Assembly (NCBI GenBank): GCA_902491395.1
Contig: CABUHO010000008.1
Location: 21,054 to 85,053, forward strand
Reading direction: 5' to 3'
Origin: an uncultured Collinsella sp.
GTDB lineage: Bacteria; Actinomycetota; Coriobacteriia; Coriobacteriales; Coriobacteriaceae
DNA: 64,000 nucleotides
Position numbers and translations under genes: made by a program
The notes under the pieces: generated by a model
Databases searched by the model: none
What the model was told of the DNA's origin: nothing
Seen by the model: the letters and a program-made list of their open reading frames with translations, nothing else
Part shown: in pieces, positions 54,288 through 62,128 of the stretch
How the letters are laid out: each line of letters opens with the position of its first letter
Position numbering within the stretch: the stretch's first letter is position 1

Positions 54288-54371
54288 CTATTTCATTCGG
54301 CCGATAAACAGGCCGAGTTCGATAGCCGCGATTAACAACGCCAGTAACGAAATAACATCGCTTACGTTCAT
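54288..54371 (-). CDS. 27-aa hydrophobic peptide, candidate type I toxin
   Basis: MNVSDVISLLALLIAAIELG continues as LFIGRMK: one hydrophobic helix with a short basic end, like the holin-like/Fst-type toxins. The ribosome binding site AAGGGA is buried in a hairpin (54373-54397) just before the ATG, a feature of type I toxin mRNAs. A convergent promoter at 54165-54193 could make the antitoxin RNA. The peptide is too short for a firm call, and no homology could be tested. Confidence 0.45.
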   Translation of the reverse strand: MNVSDVISLLALLIAAIELGLFIGRMK

Positions 54372-54372
54372 A

Positions 54373-54397
54373 CCAATTCCCTTCTAAAGGGAGTTGG
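54373..54397 (-). promoter_or_regulatory. Hairpin sequestering the small peptide's ribosome binding site
   Basis: On the minus strand CCAACTCCCTT / AAGGGAATTGG (11-bp arms, one mismatch) with a 3-nt loop. The right arm includes the Shine-Dalgarno sequence and ends one nt before the ATG. Confidence 0.6.
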
Positions 54398-54430
54398 CCC
54401 ATCCGTACCCCATAGCAGTAGTCTAACGTA

Positions 54431-54472
54431 AATGACAGGTAATAGGAACACTTGTTCGTATTACCTGCCATT
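54431..54472. repeat. Near-perfect palindrome downstream of the aldehyde dehydrogenase gene
   Basis: 20-bp arms AATGACAGGTAATAGGAACA / TGTTCGTATTACCTGCCATT, two mismatches, 2-nt spacer. It lies 2 nt beyond the dehydrogenase stop and about 20 nt before the 13-mer of the peptide locus. It may be a terminator for the former or an operator for the latter; no T-run follows. Confidence 0.6.
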
Positions 54473-54474
54473 TC

Positions 54475-55854
54475 CTAATGCACAAACATGCGCACAAATT
54501 TGTGCTTCCAGCTTGCGTAGGGCGCATACCGAAACGGCACGTCCAGCCATGTTGCCTTGTTCACGATGCTCTTCTTGTGGCTAAACGTATCGAAACTCTC
54601 GCGGCCATGGTATTGCCCCATGCCGCTCGCGCCCATGCCGCCAAAGCCCATATGGCTCGTAGCCAGATGCATGATCGTGTCGTTGACGCAGCCGCCGCCA
54701 AAGGGCACGTAGTGCACAAAGCGCTGCTGCACCGCGCGATCCCGACTAAAGATATACAGGGCCAGCGGCGTCGGACGATCCGTGATAAACGTCTCGCCCT
54801 CGTCCAGGCTCTCAAACGTCAGCACCGGCAAGATGGGGCCGAAGATCTCCTCCTGCATCACGGCATCCTCGGGCGTCACGCCGTCCAGGATCGTCGGCTC
54901 AATCTTGAGCGAGGCCTCGCGCGCAGCACCTCCCAGCACAACCTTGTCGGGGTCGATCAGCCCACGCACGCGCGCGAAATGCTTGGCGTTGACGATATGG
55001 CCGTAGTCCTCGTTGTCGAGCGGGTGCTCGCCAAACATGCGGCGGACCTCTTCCTTGATGAGGCCCAACAGCTCATCGTGCACGCGCGCATCGACCAGCA
55101 GATAGTCGGGCGCTACACAGGTCTGGCCCACGTTGAGCCACTTACCAAAGGCGATGCGGCGTGCCGCCACCTTCAAGTTTGCGGAGGCATCCACGATGCA
55201 GGGGCTCTTGCCGCCCAGCTCAAGTGTCACGGGCGTGAGGTTTTTGCTCGCGCGCTCCATGACGAGCTTGCCGACCGGAACGCTGCCAGTAAAGAAGATT
55301 TTGTCCCAGCACTCATCGAGCAGCGCCTCGTTCTCGGCACGGCCGCCCTCGACGACCGTCACCAGACGCGGATCAAACGCTTCCTCGCAAATCTGCCTGA
55401 GCACCGCACTCGAAGCCGGCGCATAGGCGCTCGGCTTGATGACCACGGTGTTGCCCGCAGCGAGCGCGCCGGCGAGCGGCTCCAGCGTCAACAGAAACGG
55501 ATAGTTCCAAGGCGCCATGATCAGCGTCACGCCATAGGGAACCGGCTGCGTCTTGCACACGCTAATAGCATTGGCGAGGTCGCACGGGCGCAGGTGCGCA
55601 CGACTCCACCGGGCCACATGCGCAATCTGATGGCGAATCTCGGAAAGCGACGTGCCGATCTCGCACATATAGGCCTCGTCATGCGACTTGCCCAAATCGG
55701 TCTTGAGCGCATGGGCGATATCGTCCTCGTGTGCCCGAACCGCATCGCGCAGGCGCATGAGCGCGCGGCGGCGAGCATCGACATCAAACGTGGCGTGCGT
55801 CTTAAAATAGGTGCGCTGGCCGCTAACGATGTGCGCGATTTCCTCGGTGTTCAT
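54475..55854 (-). CDS. Aldehyde dehydrogenase (class 3 type)
   Basis: 459 aa. NAD(P)-dependent oxidation of aldehydes to acids. VTLELGGKSPCIVD carries the general-base Glu, NVGQTCVAPDY the catalytic Cys, and IMAPWNYPFLLTLEPLAGAL the cofactor region. The length and C-terminal hydrophobic-basic tail (YAPYASWKHKFVRMFVH) match class 3 enzymes of the ALDH3/YwdH type. ATG follows AGGAGG. The upstream alcohol dehydrogenase ends 8 nt before, so aldehydes and alcohols are handled by one operon. Confidence 0.9.
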   Translation of the reverse strand: MNTEEIAHIVSGQRTYFKTHATFDVDARRRALMRLRDAVRAHEDDIAHALKTDLGKSHDEAYMCEIGTSLSEIRHQIAHVARWSRAHLRPCDLANAISVCKTQPVPYGVTLIMAPWNYPFLLTLEPLAGALAAGNTVVIKPSAYAPASSAVLRQICEEAFDPRLVTVVEGGRAENEALLDECWDKIFFTGSVPVGKLVMERASKNLTPVTLELGGKSPCIVDASANLKVAARRIAFGKWLNVGQTCVAPDYLLVDARVHDELLGLIKEEVRRMFGEHPLDNEDYGHIVNAKHFARVRGLIDPDKVVLGGAAREASLKIEPTILDGVTPEDAVMQEEIFGPILPVLTFESLDEGETFITDRPTPLALYIFSRDRAVQQRFVHYVPFGGGCVNDTIMHLATSHMGFGGMGASGMGQYHGRESFDTFSHKKSIVNKATWLDVPFRYAPYASWKHKFVRMFVH

Positions 55855-55862
55855 GGACCCTC

Positions 55863-57083
55863 CTAGTTCTCGTCCTCAAACATACCACCCGCGACGACCT
55901 CGTACATATGCTCGAGCTCCACACGGTCCATCAAAAGCGGGACAGGATACAGCGGATTGGCCTCGGCATCGGCATGGGCGGCCATTTGCGGAATATCGGA
56001 GCGGCGAATACCCGAGACGTATTTAGGAATTCCCAAGGCATCGTTCATGCGATCGGCCCAATCGATAAAGGCCTCGGCAGCCAAGCCGTCCTGCGCGTTA
56101 GCCGGCGCAATGCCCGCCATGCGAGCAAGATCGGCAAGCTTGGGAGCGGCAGCTTCGCCATAAGCGCGAAGCATGTGCGGCAGGATGGTGGCGTTGGCCA
56201 AACCGTGTGGAATGCCGTATCGGCCACCCAGACTGTGCGCGATGGCATGCACATATCCAACATAGGAGCGCGTAAATGCGACACCCGCCTTATACGCCGC
56301 CGAAAGCATATTGCGACGCGCACGCATGTTGTCGCCATGCTCATAGGCCTCGAGCAAATTGTCGTGGATGAGCTGAACCGCTTGGCGCGCCATCTTGCGC
56401 GTGTAGGGCGTGGTGCTACGGCCGATAAAAGCCTCGACGGCATGCGTCAGAGCATCCATACCCGTCTGCCCCGTAATGGACGCCGGCAGCCCACGCGTAA
56501 ACTCGGGGTCGTGCACCGCAAAGCGCGGAATGAGCACAAAGTCATTGATGGGGTACTTATAGTGCGTCTCGTCGTCGGTAATCACCGCCGCGAGCGTGAC
56601 TTCGCTTCCCGTACCGGCGGTAGTGGGAACCGCGATAAGCAGCGGCAGGAGACGGTGAACACGCAACAGGCCGCGCATCTTGTTGATGGGTTTGTTTGGC
56701 TGCGCAATGCGCGCGCCCACGCCCTTGGCGCAGTCCATGGCCGAACCGCCACCAAAGCCGATAATGGCCTGGCAGTCGTTCTCGCGATACAGCGCCGCCG
56801 CTTCCTCCACATTCGAGACCGTGGGGTTCGCACGCGTTTCGGCATAGACCGTAACGCCAATCCCCTTGGACTCGAGCGCGCGCTCGAGCGGCGTCGTAAG
56901 CCCCAAACGAGCAATACCAGGATCCGTCACGATAAGGACCTGCTGTATCGAGCGCTTTTGGAACACCGCGGGCACATCCTCGGCATGCTCCAAAATGCGC
57001 GGCTCGGTATAGGGCAGAATCGGCAATGCGATACGAAAAACCGTCTGATATGTCCGGCACCAGGCACGACGGGCTAGATGCAT
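55863..57083 (-). CDS. Iron-containing alcohol dehydrogenase
   Basis: 406 aa, group III dehydrogenase. The NAD-binding GFGGGSAMDCAKG and the iron-ligand histidines in HAIAHSLGGRYGIPHGLANA are present, with PTTAGTGSEVT typical of the family. It interconverts alcohols and aldehydes. The ATG at 57083 follows AAGGAG; an upstream in-frame start lacks one. First gene of the operon with the aldehyde dehydrogenase. Confidence 0.92.
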   Translation of the reverse strand: MHLARRAWCRTYQTVFRIALPILPYTEPRILEHAEDVPAVFQKRSIQQVLIVTDPGIARLGLTTPLERALESKGIGVTVYAETRANPTVSNVEEAAALYRENDCQAIIGFGGGSAMDCAKGVGARIAQPNKPINKMRGLLRVHRLLPLLIAVPTTAGTGSEVTLAAVITDDETHYKYPINDFVLIPRFAVHDPEFTRGLPASITGQTGMDALTHAVEAFIGRSTTPYTRKMARQAVQLIHDNLLEAYEHGDNMRARRNMLSAAYKAGVAFTRSYVGYVHAIAHSLGGRYGIPHGLANATILPHMLRAYGEAAAPKLADLARMAGIAPANAQDGLAAEAFIDWADRMNDALGIPKYVSGIRRSDIPQMAAHADAEANPLYPVPLLMDRVELEHMYEVVAGGMFEDEN

Positions 57084-57102
57084 AAAGGAAACTCCTTCAT
57101 TT

Positions 57103-57116
57103 GTTGATGGGTCAAC
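57103..57116. promoter_or_regulatory. Small dyad upstream of the alcohol dehydrogenase gene
   Basis: GTTGA-TGGG-TCAAC, a perfect 5-bp dyad 20 nt before the start codon. It could be an operator; short enough to be chance. Confidence 0.25.
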
Positions 57117-57271
57117 ATTTGCTCGACCGATTGTACTCATCGATGGTCGCAGGTGGCTCGGTAATCGTTAATCAATCAACATCTTCATATTGTTCGGAGC
57201 TTCCCGGCGTCATCCGGTGTTAGTCTTTCAGAGTCCATTGGATTCACGCCCGCCGCAAAGGAGGAATAAAG

Positions 57272-58165
57272 ATGCATGACATCTGGAACCCCTGGCATGG
57301 CTGCACGCGCGTCAGCGAGGGATGCGACAACTGCTACATGTATTACATGGACGGACAACGCGGTATCGACCCCTCCGTGATTAGCAAAAGCAAGTCGGGC
57401 TTTACCTATCCCCTCCAACGCCGACGAGACGGCAGCTACAAAGTTCGCGCCGGCGAGCTTATCCGCATCTGCATGACAAGCGATTTCCTGTTGCCCGAAG
57501 CCGATCCCTGGCGACCAGAGGTATGGGATATCATCCGCCAGAGACCCGACGTAAAGTTCTTCATTCTGACCAAACGTCCCGAGCGCTTCTGCGACTGTCT
57601 GCCCAGCGACTGGGGCGATGGCTGGCAAAACGTCATGCTCAACGTAACCTGCGAAAACCAGCGCAGGGCAAATGAGCGGATTCCCCTCCTGCTCGCCACA
57701 CCGGCCGCACACCGCGGCATCATGTGTGCGCCGTTTATCGGAAGCGTGTCGGTCGAAAAAGCCGCCCCCGGTAGTCTTGGAAAGCCCGATGGGATCGAGC
57801 AGGTCATCGCGGGCGGAGAAAACTACGCGGGAGCACGCCCCTGCCATTACGAATGGGTGCGCCAGTTGCATGCTGAATGTGTGGCGGCAGATGCAACGTT
57901 CGCTTTCATCGAAACCGGAAGCACCTTCGTTAAGGACGGGCGAACATATCACCTTCGTGGCAAAAACCTGCAAAGCGAACAGGCATGGAAATCAGGTCTC
58001 CAGCACCGCGGCCGCCAAATCGAATGGGACCTAAGGGACCCGCTCGGCTTGGAAATCCCCAGCTCGGAGCTTTGGGATCCACCGTATTTTGAGTGGTGTG
58101 AAACCTGCGGAAGCAAGCTTATCTGCAACGGCTGCGTGCGCTGCGGACTATGTGGGCGCTGTTAG
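57272..58165 (+). CDS. DUF5131 (phage Gp37/Gp68-like) protein with C-terminal zinc ribbon
   Basis: 297 aa. The N-terminus WNPWHGCTRVSEGCDNCYMY is the diagnostic start of the Gp37/Gp68 family, related to radical SAM enzymes through its cysteine cluster (C10, C17, C20). IAGGENYAGARPCHYEWVRQ is in the core. The C-terminus adds a cysteine-rich ribbon (CETCGSKLICNGCVRCGLCG). Substrate unknown; phage-borne relatives suggest nucleic-acid or nucleotide modification. ATG follows AAAGGAGG. Confidence 0.85.
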   Translation: MHDIWNPWHGCTRVSEGCDNCYMYYMDGQRGIDPSVISKSKSGFTYPLQRRRDGSYKVRAGELIRICMTSDFLLPEADPWRPEVWDIIRQRPDVKFFILTKRPERFCDCLPSDWGDGWQNVMLNVTCENQRRANERIPLLLATPAAHRGIMCAPFIGSVSVEKAAPGSLGKPDGIEQVIAGGENYAGARPCHYEWVRQLHAECVAADATFAFIETGSTFVKDGRTYHLRGKNLQSEQAWKSGLQHRGRQIEWDLRDPLGLEIPSSELWDPPYFEWCETCGSKLICNGCVRCGLCGRC

Positions 58166-58322
58166 ACGGCAGCGTCAAAATTGTTTTATTAAAAATCATT
58201 CCTAATAGGCTTCACATTCGGTCGCATTTATGGATAATAGAACTCGTCAAGACGCGCGTCCGGAGAGGGCCCTTACGGGACCGGACAAGCGCCCCATCGC
58301 CATCGATCGAAAGGATCGAATC

Positions 58323-58883
58323 ATGAAGTTTGTTTGCCCCGTTTGCGGTTATGTGGAAGAGTTCGACGGCGACCAGCTGCCCGAGGACTTCAAGTGCCCC
58401 CAGTGCGGCGTCCCCGGTTCTCGTTTCCTGAAGCAGGAGGAGGGCCAGCTCGAGTGGGCTGCCGAGCACGTCGTGGGCGTCGCCAAGATGGAGGGCGTCT
58501 CCGAGGACATCGTTGCCGACCTGCGCGCCAACTTTGAGGGCGAGTGCTCCGAGGTCGGTATGTACCTGGCCATGGCTCGCGTCGCTCATCGCGAGGGCTA
58601 TCCCGAGATTGGCCTGTACTGGGAGAAGGCTGCCTACGAGGAGGCCGAGCATGCCGCCAAGTTCGCTGAGCTCCTGGGCGAGGTCGTGACCGACTCAACC
58701 AAGAAGAACCTCGAGATGCGCGTTGAGGCCGAGAACGGCGCTACCGCCGGCAAGACCGACCTCGCCAAGCGCGCCAAGGCCGCTGGCCTCGATGCCATCC
58801 ACGACACCGTGCACGAGATGGCTCGCGACGAGGCTCGCCACGGCAAGGCTTTCGCCGGCCTGCTCAAGCGCTACTTCGGCTAA
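58323..58883 (+). CDS. Reverse rubrerythrin
   Basis: 186 aa. A rubredoxin domain at the N-terminus (CPVC at 5-8 and CPQC near 29-32) precedes a ferritin-like diiron domain (about 50-186) with the ligands in ANFEGECSEVGMYLAMA, YEEAEHAAKF and ARDEARHGKAF. The rubredoxin-first order is the 'reverse' type of anaerobes. It reduces hydrogen peroxide with electrons from NAD(P)H via a reductase, part of oxygen defence. The ATG at 58323 follows AAAGGA. A strong terminator follows. Confidence 0.92.
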   Translation: MKFVCPVCGYVEEFDGDQLPEDFKCPQCGVPGSRFLKQEEGQLEWAAEHVVGVAKMEGVSEDIVADLRANFEGECSEVGMYLAMARVAHREGYPEIGLYWEKAAYEEAEHAAKFAELLGEVVTDSTKKNLEMRVEAENGATAGKTDLAKRAKAAGLDAIHDTVHEMARDEARHGKAFAGLLKRYFG

Positions 58884-58912
58884 GATAGCTGCCTGAGACA
58901 TAACCTCTAGCT

Positions 58913-58948
58913 CAATAAGGCCCGGACCGCATGGTTCGGGCCTTATTG
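58913..58948. terminator. Terminator of the rubrerythrin gene
   Basis: 16-bp stem CAATAAGGCCCGGACC / GGTTCGGGCCTTATTG with a 4-nt loop and one G-T pair; A/T-rich on both sides, so it may work in both directions. Confidence 0.85.
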
Positions 58949-59013
58949 TGTCTCGAGGACTCGTTAACGCCCTGAAATAGGACCGCCTTAGGCATTGGCA
59001 TCTCGTCAAATAA

Positions 59014-59134
59014 TAAGTGAGTAGACTTTTTGGAACTTACCGAGCACGCCATCCATATTGCTTTATAAAGCCGCAGGTAGATGACTTGTTGCAAAACGGC
59101 CTGGTCGCCAAAGTGCCAAAAGTCTACTCACTTA
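59014..59134 (+). mobile_element. MITE-like element, copy 1
   Basis: 121 bp with terminal inverted repeats TAAGTGAGTAGACTTTTTGG / CCAAAAGTCTACTCACTTA. Copy 2 at 60435-60555 matches along the whole length without gaps and in the same orientation. The 3' end of the nuclease-like gene, including its stop, lies inside this copy. Confidence 0.75.
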
Positions 59135-60251
59135 GAACCGCAGCCGTCCACGATCGAGCTGTTTTGTGTCTAACGGGCATCTTTCCGTCGATTACTCCCA
59201 ATTTTGTCCAGTCAACGAATAGCTCAGACCGAAGTAATGTCTCAGCCCTTTGCTCGTCTGAGCTTTTATCACGATATTCAGCATCGAGCATCCTGCATAT
59301 GGCCTTAACAATCGCGCGGAATCTACCCTCATCGGATATCTGTCTGTGTGTCAGGAGAAGTACATCGTAGCCCATGGCCTGAAGGGCTGTCATGCGGTCA
59401 GCGTCACGCAAGCCATCCCCTGCGCGTCCGTGCGAGGCCTTCCCCTGACATTCAATGGCCACCTGTCGCCTGCCGTCCGGCGAAGAAAGAAGTAGGTCGA
59501 TATATACACGAGACTTTCCCACAATCGCTCGAGCACTTGTGCTTAGCGTCACTTCGACATTGAGCTCTATGCCGCAGAACCCTTCGCCTCCCAGGGCTCG
59601 CGGCAGTCCAAGCAACAAATACGCCTCGACCTCAAAAGGCGACGCGGCACCCAATGGAACGAGTTGCGATACCGCCATAAATCTATTGCCGTAACGCATC
59701 CCGCAAACATCTGAACAAAAACGGTCAAGGTCTCCGCCCAAAACCAAAGCGTCTCGACGCCATAAATTTGAGGCGGTGCCGTCCTCGGACGGGCAGCGCA
59801 CCCAACCGAACGTTGTCGAAATCGCGCCCGAGTCAATTGCGCGCGTAAGCTCCGCCTCAAGCGCCGCCGGCAAAGCGCACACCGCAAACAAGCCACACAT
59901 CTCCGCCAATACCAAAAGAAGCTGAAGATCCGTCAGATGCCGCAACATGATGAATGCCGTCAGCAGAGGAGACGTAATCAAAAATCCATGCTCCGTTTCC
60001 AGCACGGATTCCCTGGGGAGCTCACCGAGGAACAGCCGCTGCCTAATGCTGGCAGGACAAGTCCGCTTGTTTCTCGTCCGAACCAATGTATACAACGGAA
60101 AACCGAGCGCAACCGCAGCCGTCGGGTTACGGGCGAGATCATATCGCTGCCGGTCTTCTTCCGGCCGTGGAAGCGGCGGACACAAAGCGCGAACCTGAGG
60201 GGGCAAACGCCAGTACCTAAAAGCCGATATGTCACAAAGCAAATCCTTCAT
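59124..60251 (-). CDS. PD-(D/E)XK-like (DUF559/Vsr-type) protein with unknown N-terminal domain
   Basis: 375 aa. The C-terminal half carries a nuclease-like core: VYIDLLLSSPDGRRQVAIEC, QGKASHGRAGDGLRDADRM, YDVLLLTHRQI, as in DUF559 and Vsr proteins (D...ExQ/K with a following H). The N-terminal half (residues 1-200) contains YDLARNPTAAVALGFPLY and may be an AbiEi-like or DNA-recognition part. The final codons and stop are supplied by the MITE copy at 59014-59134. The ATG at 60251 has no good ribosome binding site; a GTG two codons upstream is possible. It is bracketed by two MITE copies, suggesting mobility. Confidence 0.75.
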   Translation of the reverse strand: MKDLLCDISAFRYWRLPPQVRALCPPLPRPEEDRQRYDLARNPTAAVALGFPLYTLVRTRNKRTCPASIRQRLFLGELPRESVLETEHGFLITSPLLTAFIMLRHLTDLQLLLVLAEMCGLFAVCALPAALEAELTRAIDSGAISTTFGWVRCPSEDGTASNLWRRDALVLGGDLDRFCSDVCGMRYGNRFMAVSQLVPLGAASPFEVEAYLLLGLPRALGGEGFCGIELNVEVTLSTSARAIVGKSRVYIDLLLSSPDGRRQVAIECQGKASHGRAGDGLRDADRMTALQAMGYDVLLLTHRQISDEGRFRAIVKAICRMLDAEYRDKSSDEQRAETLLRSELFVDWTKLGVIDGKMPVRHKTARSWTAAVLSE

Positions 60252-60334
60252 AAGCACAGGAAAACACGAATTTCAACCCAATCGGTCTCGCATTGGCGCG
60301 AACGCACCAAAAGATGGCGTCGAACGGACTGCTA

Positions 60335-60402
60335 AGTTTTCAACAGCCCTCCCCAACTGACCAAAAGCTTGCCGAGAACTGGACGAAGTCCTGTTGAAAA
60401 CT
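60335..60402. repeat. Hairpin element upstream of the nuclease-like gene
   Basis: Perfect 12-bp inverted repeat AGTTTTCAACAG / CTGTTGAAAACT with a 44-nt centre. It lies in the 5' region of the nuclease-like gene, whose leader (60252-60552) otherwise holds only MITE copy 2. Confidence 0.55.
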
Positions 60403-60434
60403 CCTTTTATTTCTCATGCGGAAGCTTTGCGCGG

Positions 60435-60555
60435 CAAGTGAGTAGACTATTTGGAACACCCCGAGCAGACCGGTCATTCTGCTTCTCAAAACCACAGGTA
60501 GATAGCTTGTTACAAAACTGCCTGGTCGCCAAAGTGCCACAAGTCTACTCACTTA
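60435..60555 (+). mobile_element. MITE-like element, copy 2
   Basis: It begins CAAGTGAGTAGACTATTTGG and ends CACAAGTCTACTCACTTA. About 80% identical to copy 1 at 59014-59134, gap-free. Its right end supplies the TAA stop of pdxR. Confidence 0.75.
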
Positions 60556-61983
60556 GGTTGCAGAGCGCCCCGTTAGCTGCAATTCCAAGGTATTAAGCAC
60601 TTTCGGGCTCAGATCGTCATACTGAACAAGCATTTTAGTTGAGTTTTCAGGGACAGATGCGCCATCGGTGCACCAAAAACAGTCACTGATATCGATAAAA
60701 GGGATACTCGAGTGCATGAGGGCCCGTGCAAAAGAGCTTCCGCCCGCTTCGCACTCCGCAACCACGGTGCAGTAAAGGCCCGCGTCTGCATGCTCGATCG
60801 ACACCTCCCCTGCCGGAAACGCCTTGCGCACAATTGCCGTCAAACCATCACGCGCCTCACGAGCACGAACGCGCACACGGTTCACGTGCCGCTCGTAATC
60901 GCCCGATTCGAGCAAGCGCGCCAACGCAACCTGATCTACAGAGCTGACCGACGAGGCATAAAAACCCAGCTCACGCCTGAATCGTTCCATGAGCTCATCG
61001 GGCAGGACCATGTATGCTAGGCGCAGGGCCGATGACAGGCTCTTAGAAAAGGTATTGGTGTAGATGACCGATTGGGCAGCATCAATCGATGCGAGCGCCG
61101 GGATCGGCTTGCCGGCAAGGCGAAACTCGCAATCAAAGTCATCTTCGATGAGGTATCGACCCGGTTGCTCGGCAGCCCAGCTCAGCAGTGCGTAGCGACG
61201 CGCGATGCTCGTCACCAGGCCAGTCGGATATTGATGAGACGGCATTAGGTGAAGAACATCCGCCCCGGCATCGAGCAGCTCGCCCAAGTTAACGCCCTCA
61301 CCATCCAGCGGAATATGCCGCACCTTGCAGCCCATGGCCTGATAGATGCGTGTCAGACGCAAGTAACCCGGGTCCTCGACGGCGTATGTCTTGTCCGTGC
61401 CAAGCAGTTGAACCAACATGGTATCGAGCAACTGAGCGCCCGCACCGATGACGATATTGTCGGGATTGACATTCATGCCCCTCGTCCCGCGAAGATGATG
61501 CGCGATTGCGCACCGCAGCCGAACGGTGCCTTGCGCAGGTGCGGGCGAGAAGATTTCGCGCTCATCTTCGGACGTCAACGTCGCCCGCAGAGCACTTTGC
61601 CAGAGACGTGCGGCTTCCAAGGCGGAAGGAGAAAGCGCGGCGAATTGTTCAGGCTGTCCATAGGAGTCATGAACGCCAAAGCTCGCAGGAGCAGCATCTC
61701 GGTCGGTATCCTCCGCAGCCGAAGCAAGAACTGGGGCTTCGGGAAGCTCGCACGCGTAGTAGCCACGACGCGGCTTTGAGCAAATATAACCCTCGGCAAG
61801 CAACTGGCTATATGCATTTTCGATCGTAATGACACTGATTCCCAGATGACTGGCAAAGGCACGCTTGGACGGCAGGTGCTCCCCCGCCGCAATGCGACCA
61901 GCAACGATATCATCTCGAATTTGCTGGTAAACATACTCATAGAGCGATGCTCCGCCACGTTGTTCCAAATTGTAGTCAAGCAT
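60553..61983 (-). CDS. pdxR: MocR-family regulator PdxR
   Basis: 476 aa. A GntR-type winged helix-turn-helix (about residues 5-75: ASLYEYVYQQIRDDIVAGRI, PSKRAFASHLGISVITIENA) is fused to a fold-type I aminotransferase domain with the PLP lysine in TNTFSKSLSSALRLAYM. It is divergent from pdxST, which identifies it as PdxR, the PLP-sensing activator of vitamin B6 synthesis. The ATG at 61983 has AGGTGG upstream. The stop codon is formed at the edge of the inserted MITE-like element, so the original C-terminus may have been changed. Confidence 0.9.
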   Translation of the reverse strand: MLDYNLEQRGGASLYEYVYQQIRDDIVAGRIAAGEHLPSKRAFASHLGISVITIENAYSQLLAEGYICSKPRRGYYACELPEAPVLASAAEDTDRDAAPASFGVHDSYGQPEQFAALSPSALEAARLWQSALRATLTSEDEREIFSPAPAQGTVRLRCAIAHHLRGTRGMNVNPDNIVIGAGAQLLDTMLVQLLGTDKTYAVEDPGYLRLTRIYQAMGCKVRHIPLDGEGVNLGELLDAGADVLHLMPSHQYPTGLVTSIARRYALLSWAAEQPGRYLIEDDFDCEFRLAGKPIPALASIDAAQSVIYTNTFSKSLSSALRLAYMVLPDELMERFRRELGFYASSVSSVDQVALARLLESGDYERHVNRVRVRAREARDGLTAIVRKAFPAGEVSIEHADAGLYCTVVAECEAGGSSFARALMHSSIPFIDISDCFWCTDGASVPENSTKMLVQYDDLSPKVLNTLELQLTGRSAT

Positions 61984-61994
61984 GAGTTTGCCAC

Positions 61995-62036
61995 CTGACC
62001 TTATCGTGTCATTCAATCTGGTATTAGTCTGACCTT
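61995..62036. promoter_or_regulatory. Direct repeats in the pdxR-pdxS intergenic region
   Basis: CTGACCTTAT at 61995-62004 and CTGACCTTGT from 62029, 34 bp apart. This lies in the divergent promoter region where PdxR sites are expected; in other bacteria PdxR binds direct repeats. Confidence 0.45.
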
Positions 62037-62128
62037 GTTATTATCTCGAAAACTGAGTATTCCGCCATACCCAGCTCCCCTATAGGATGTTCCGTCAAGC
62101 AATGCACATGCCAACCAAGGGAGCAACC

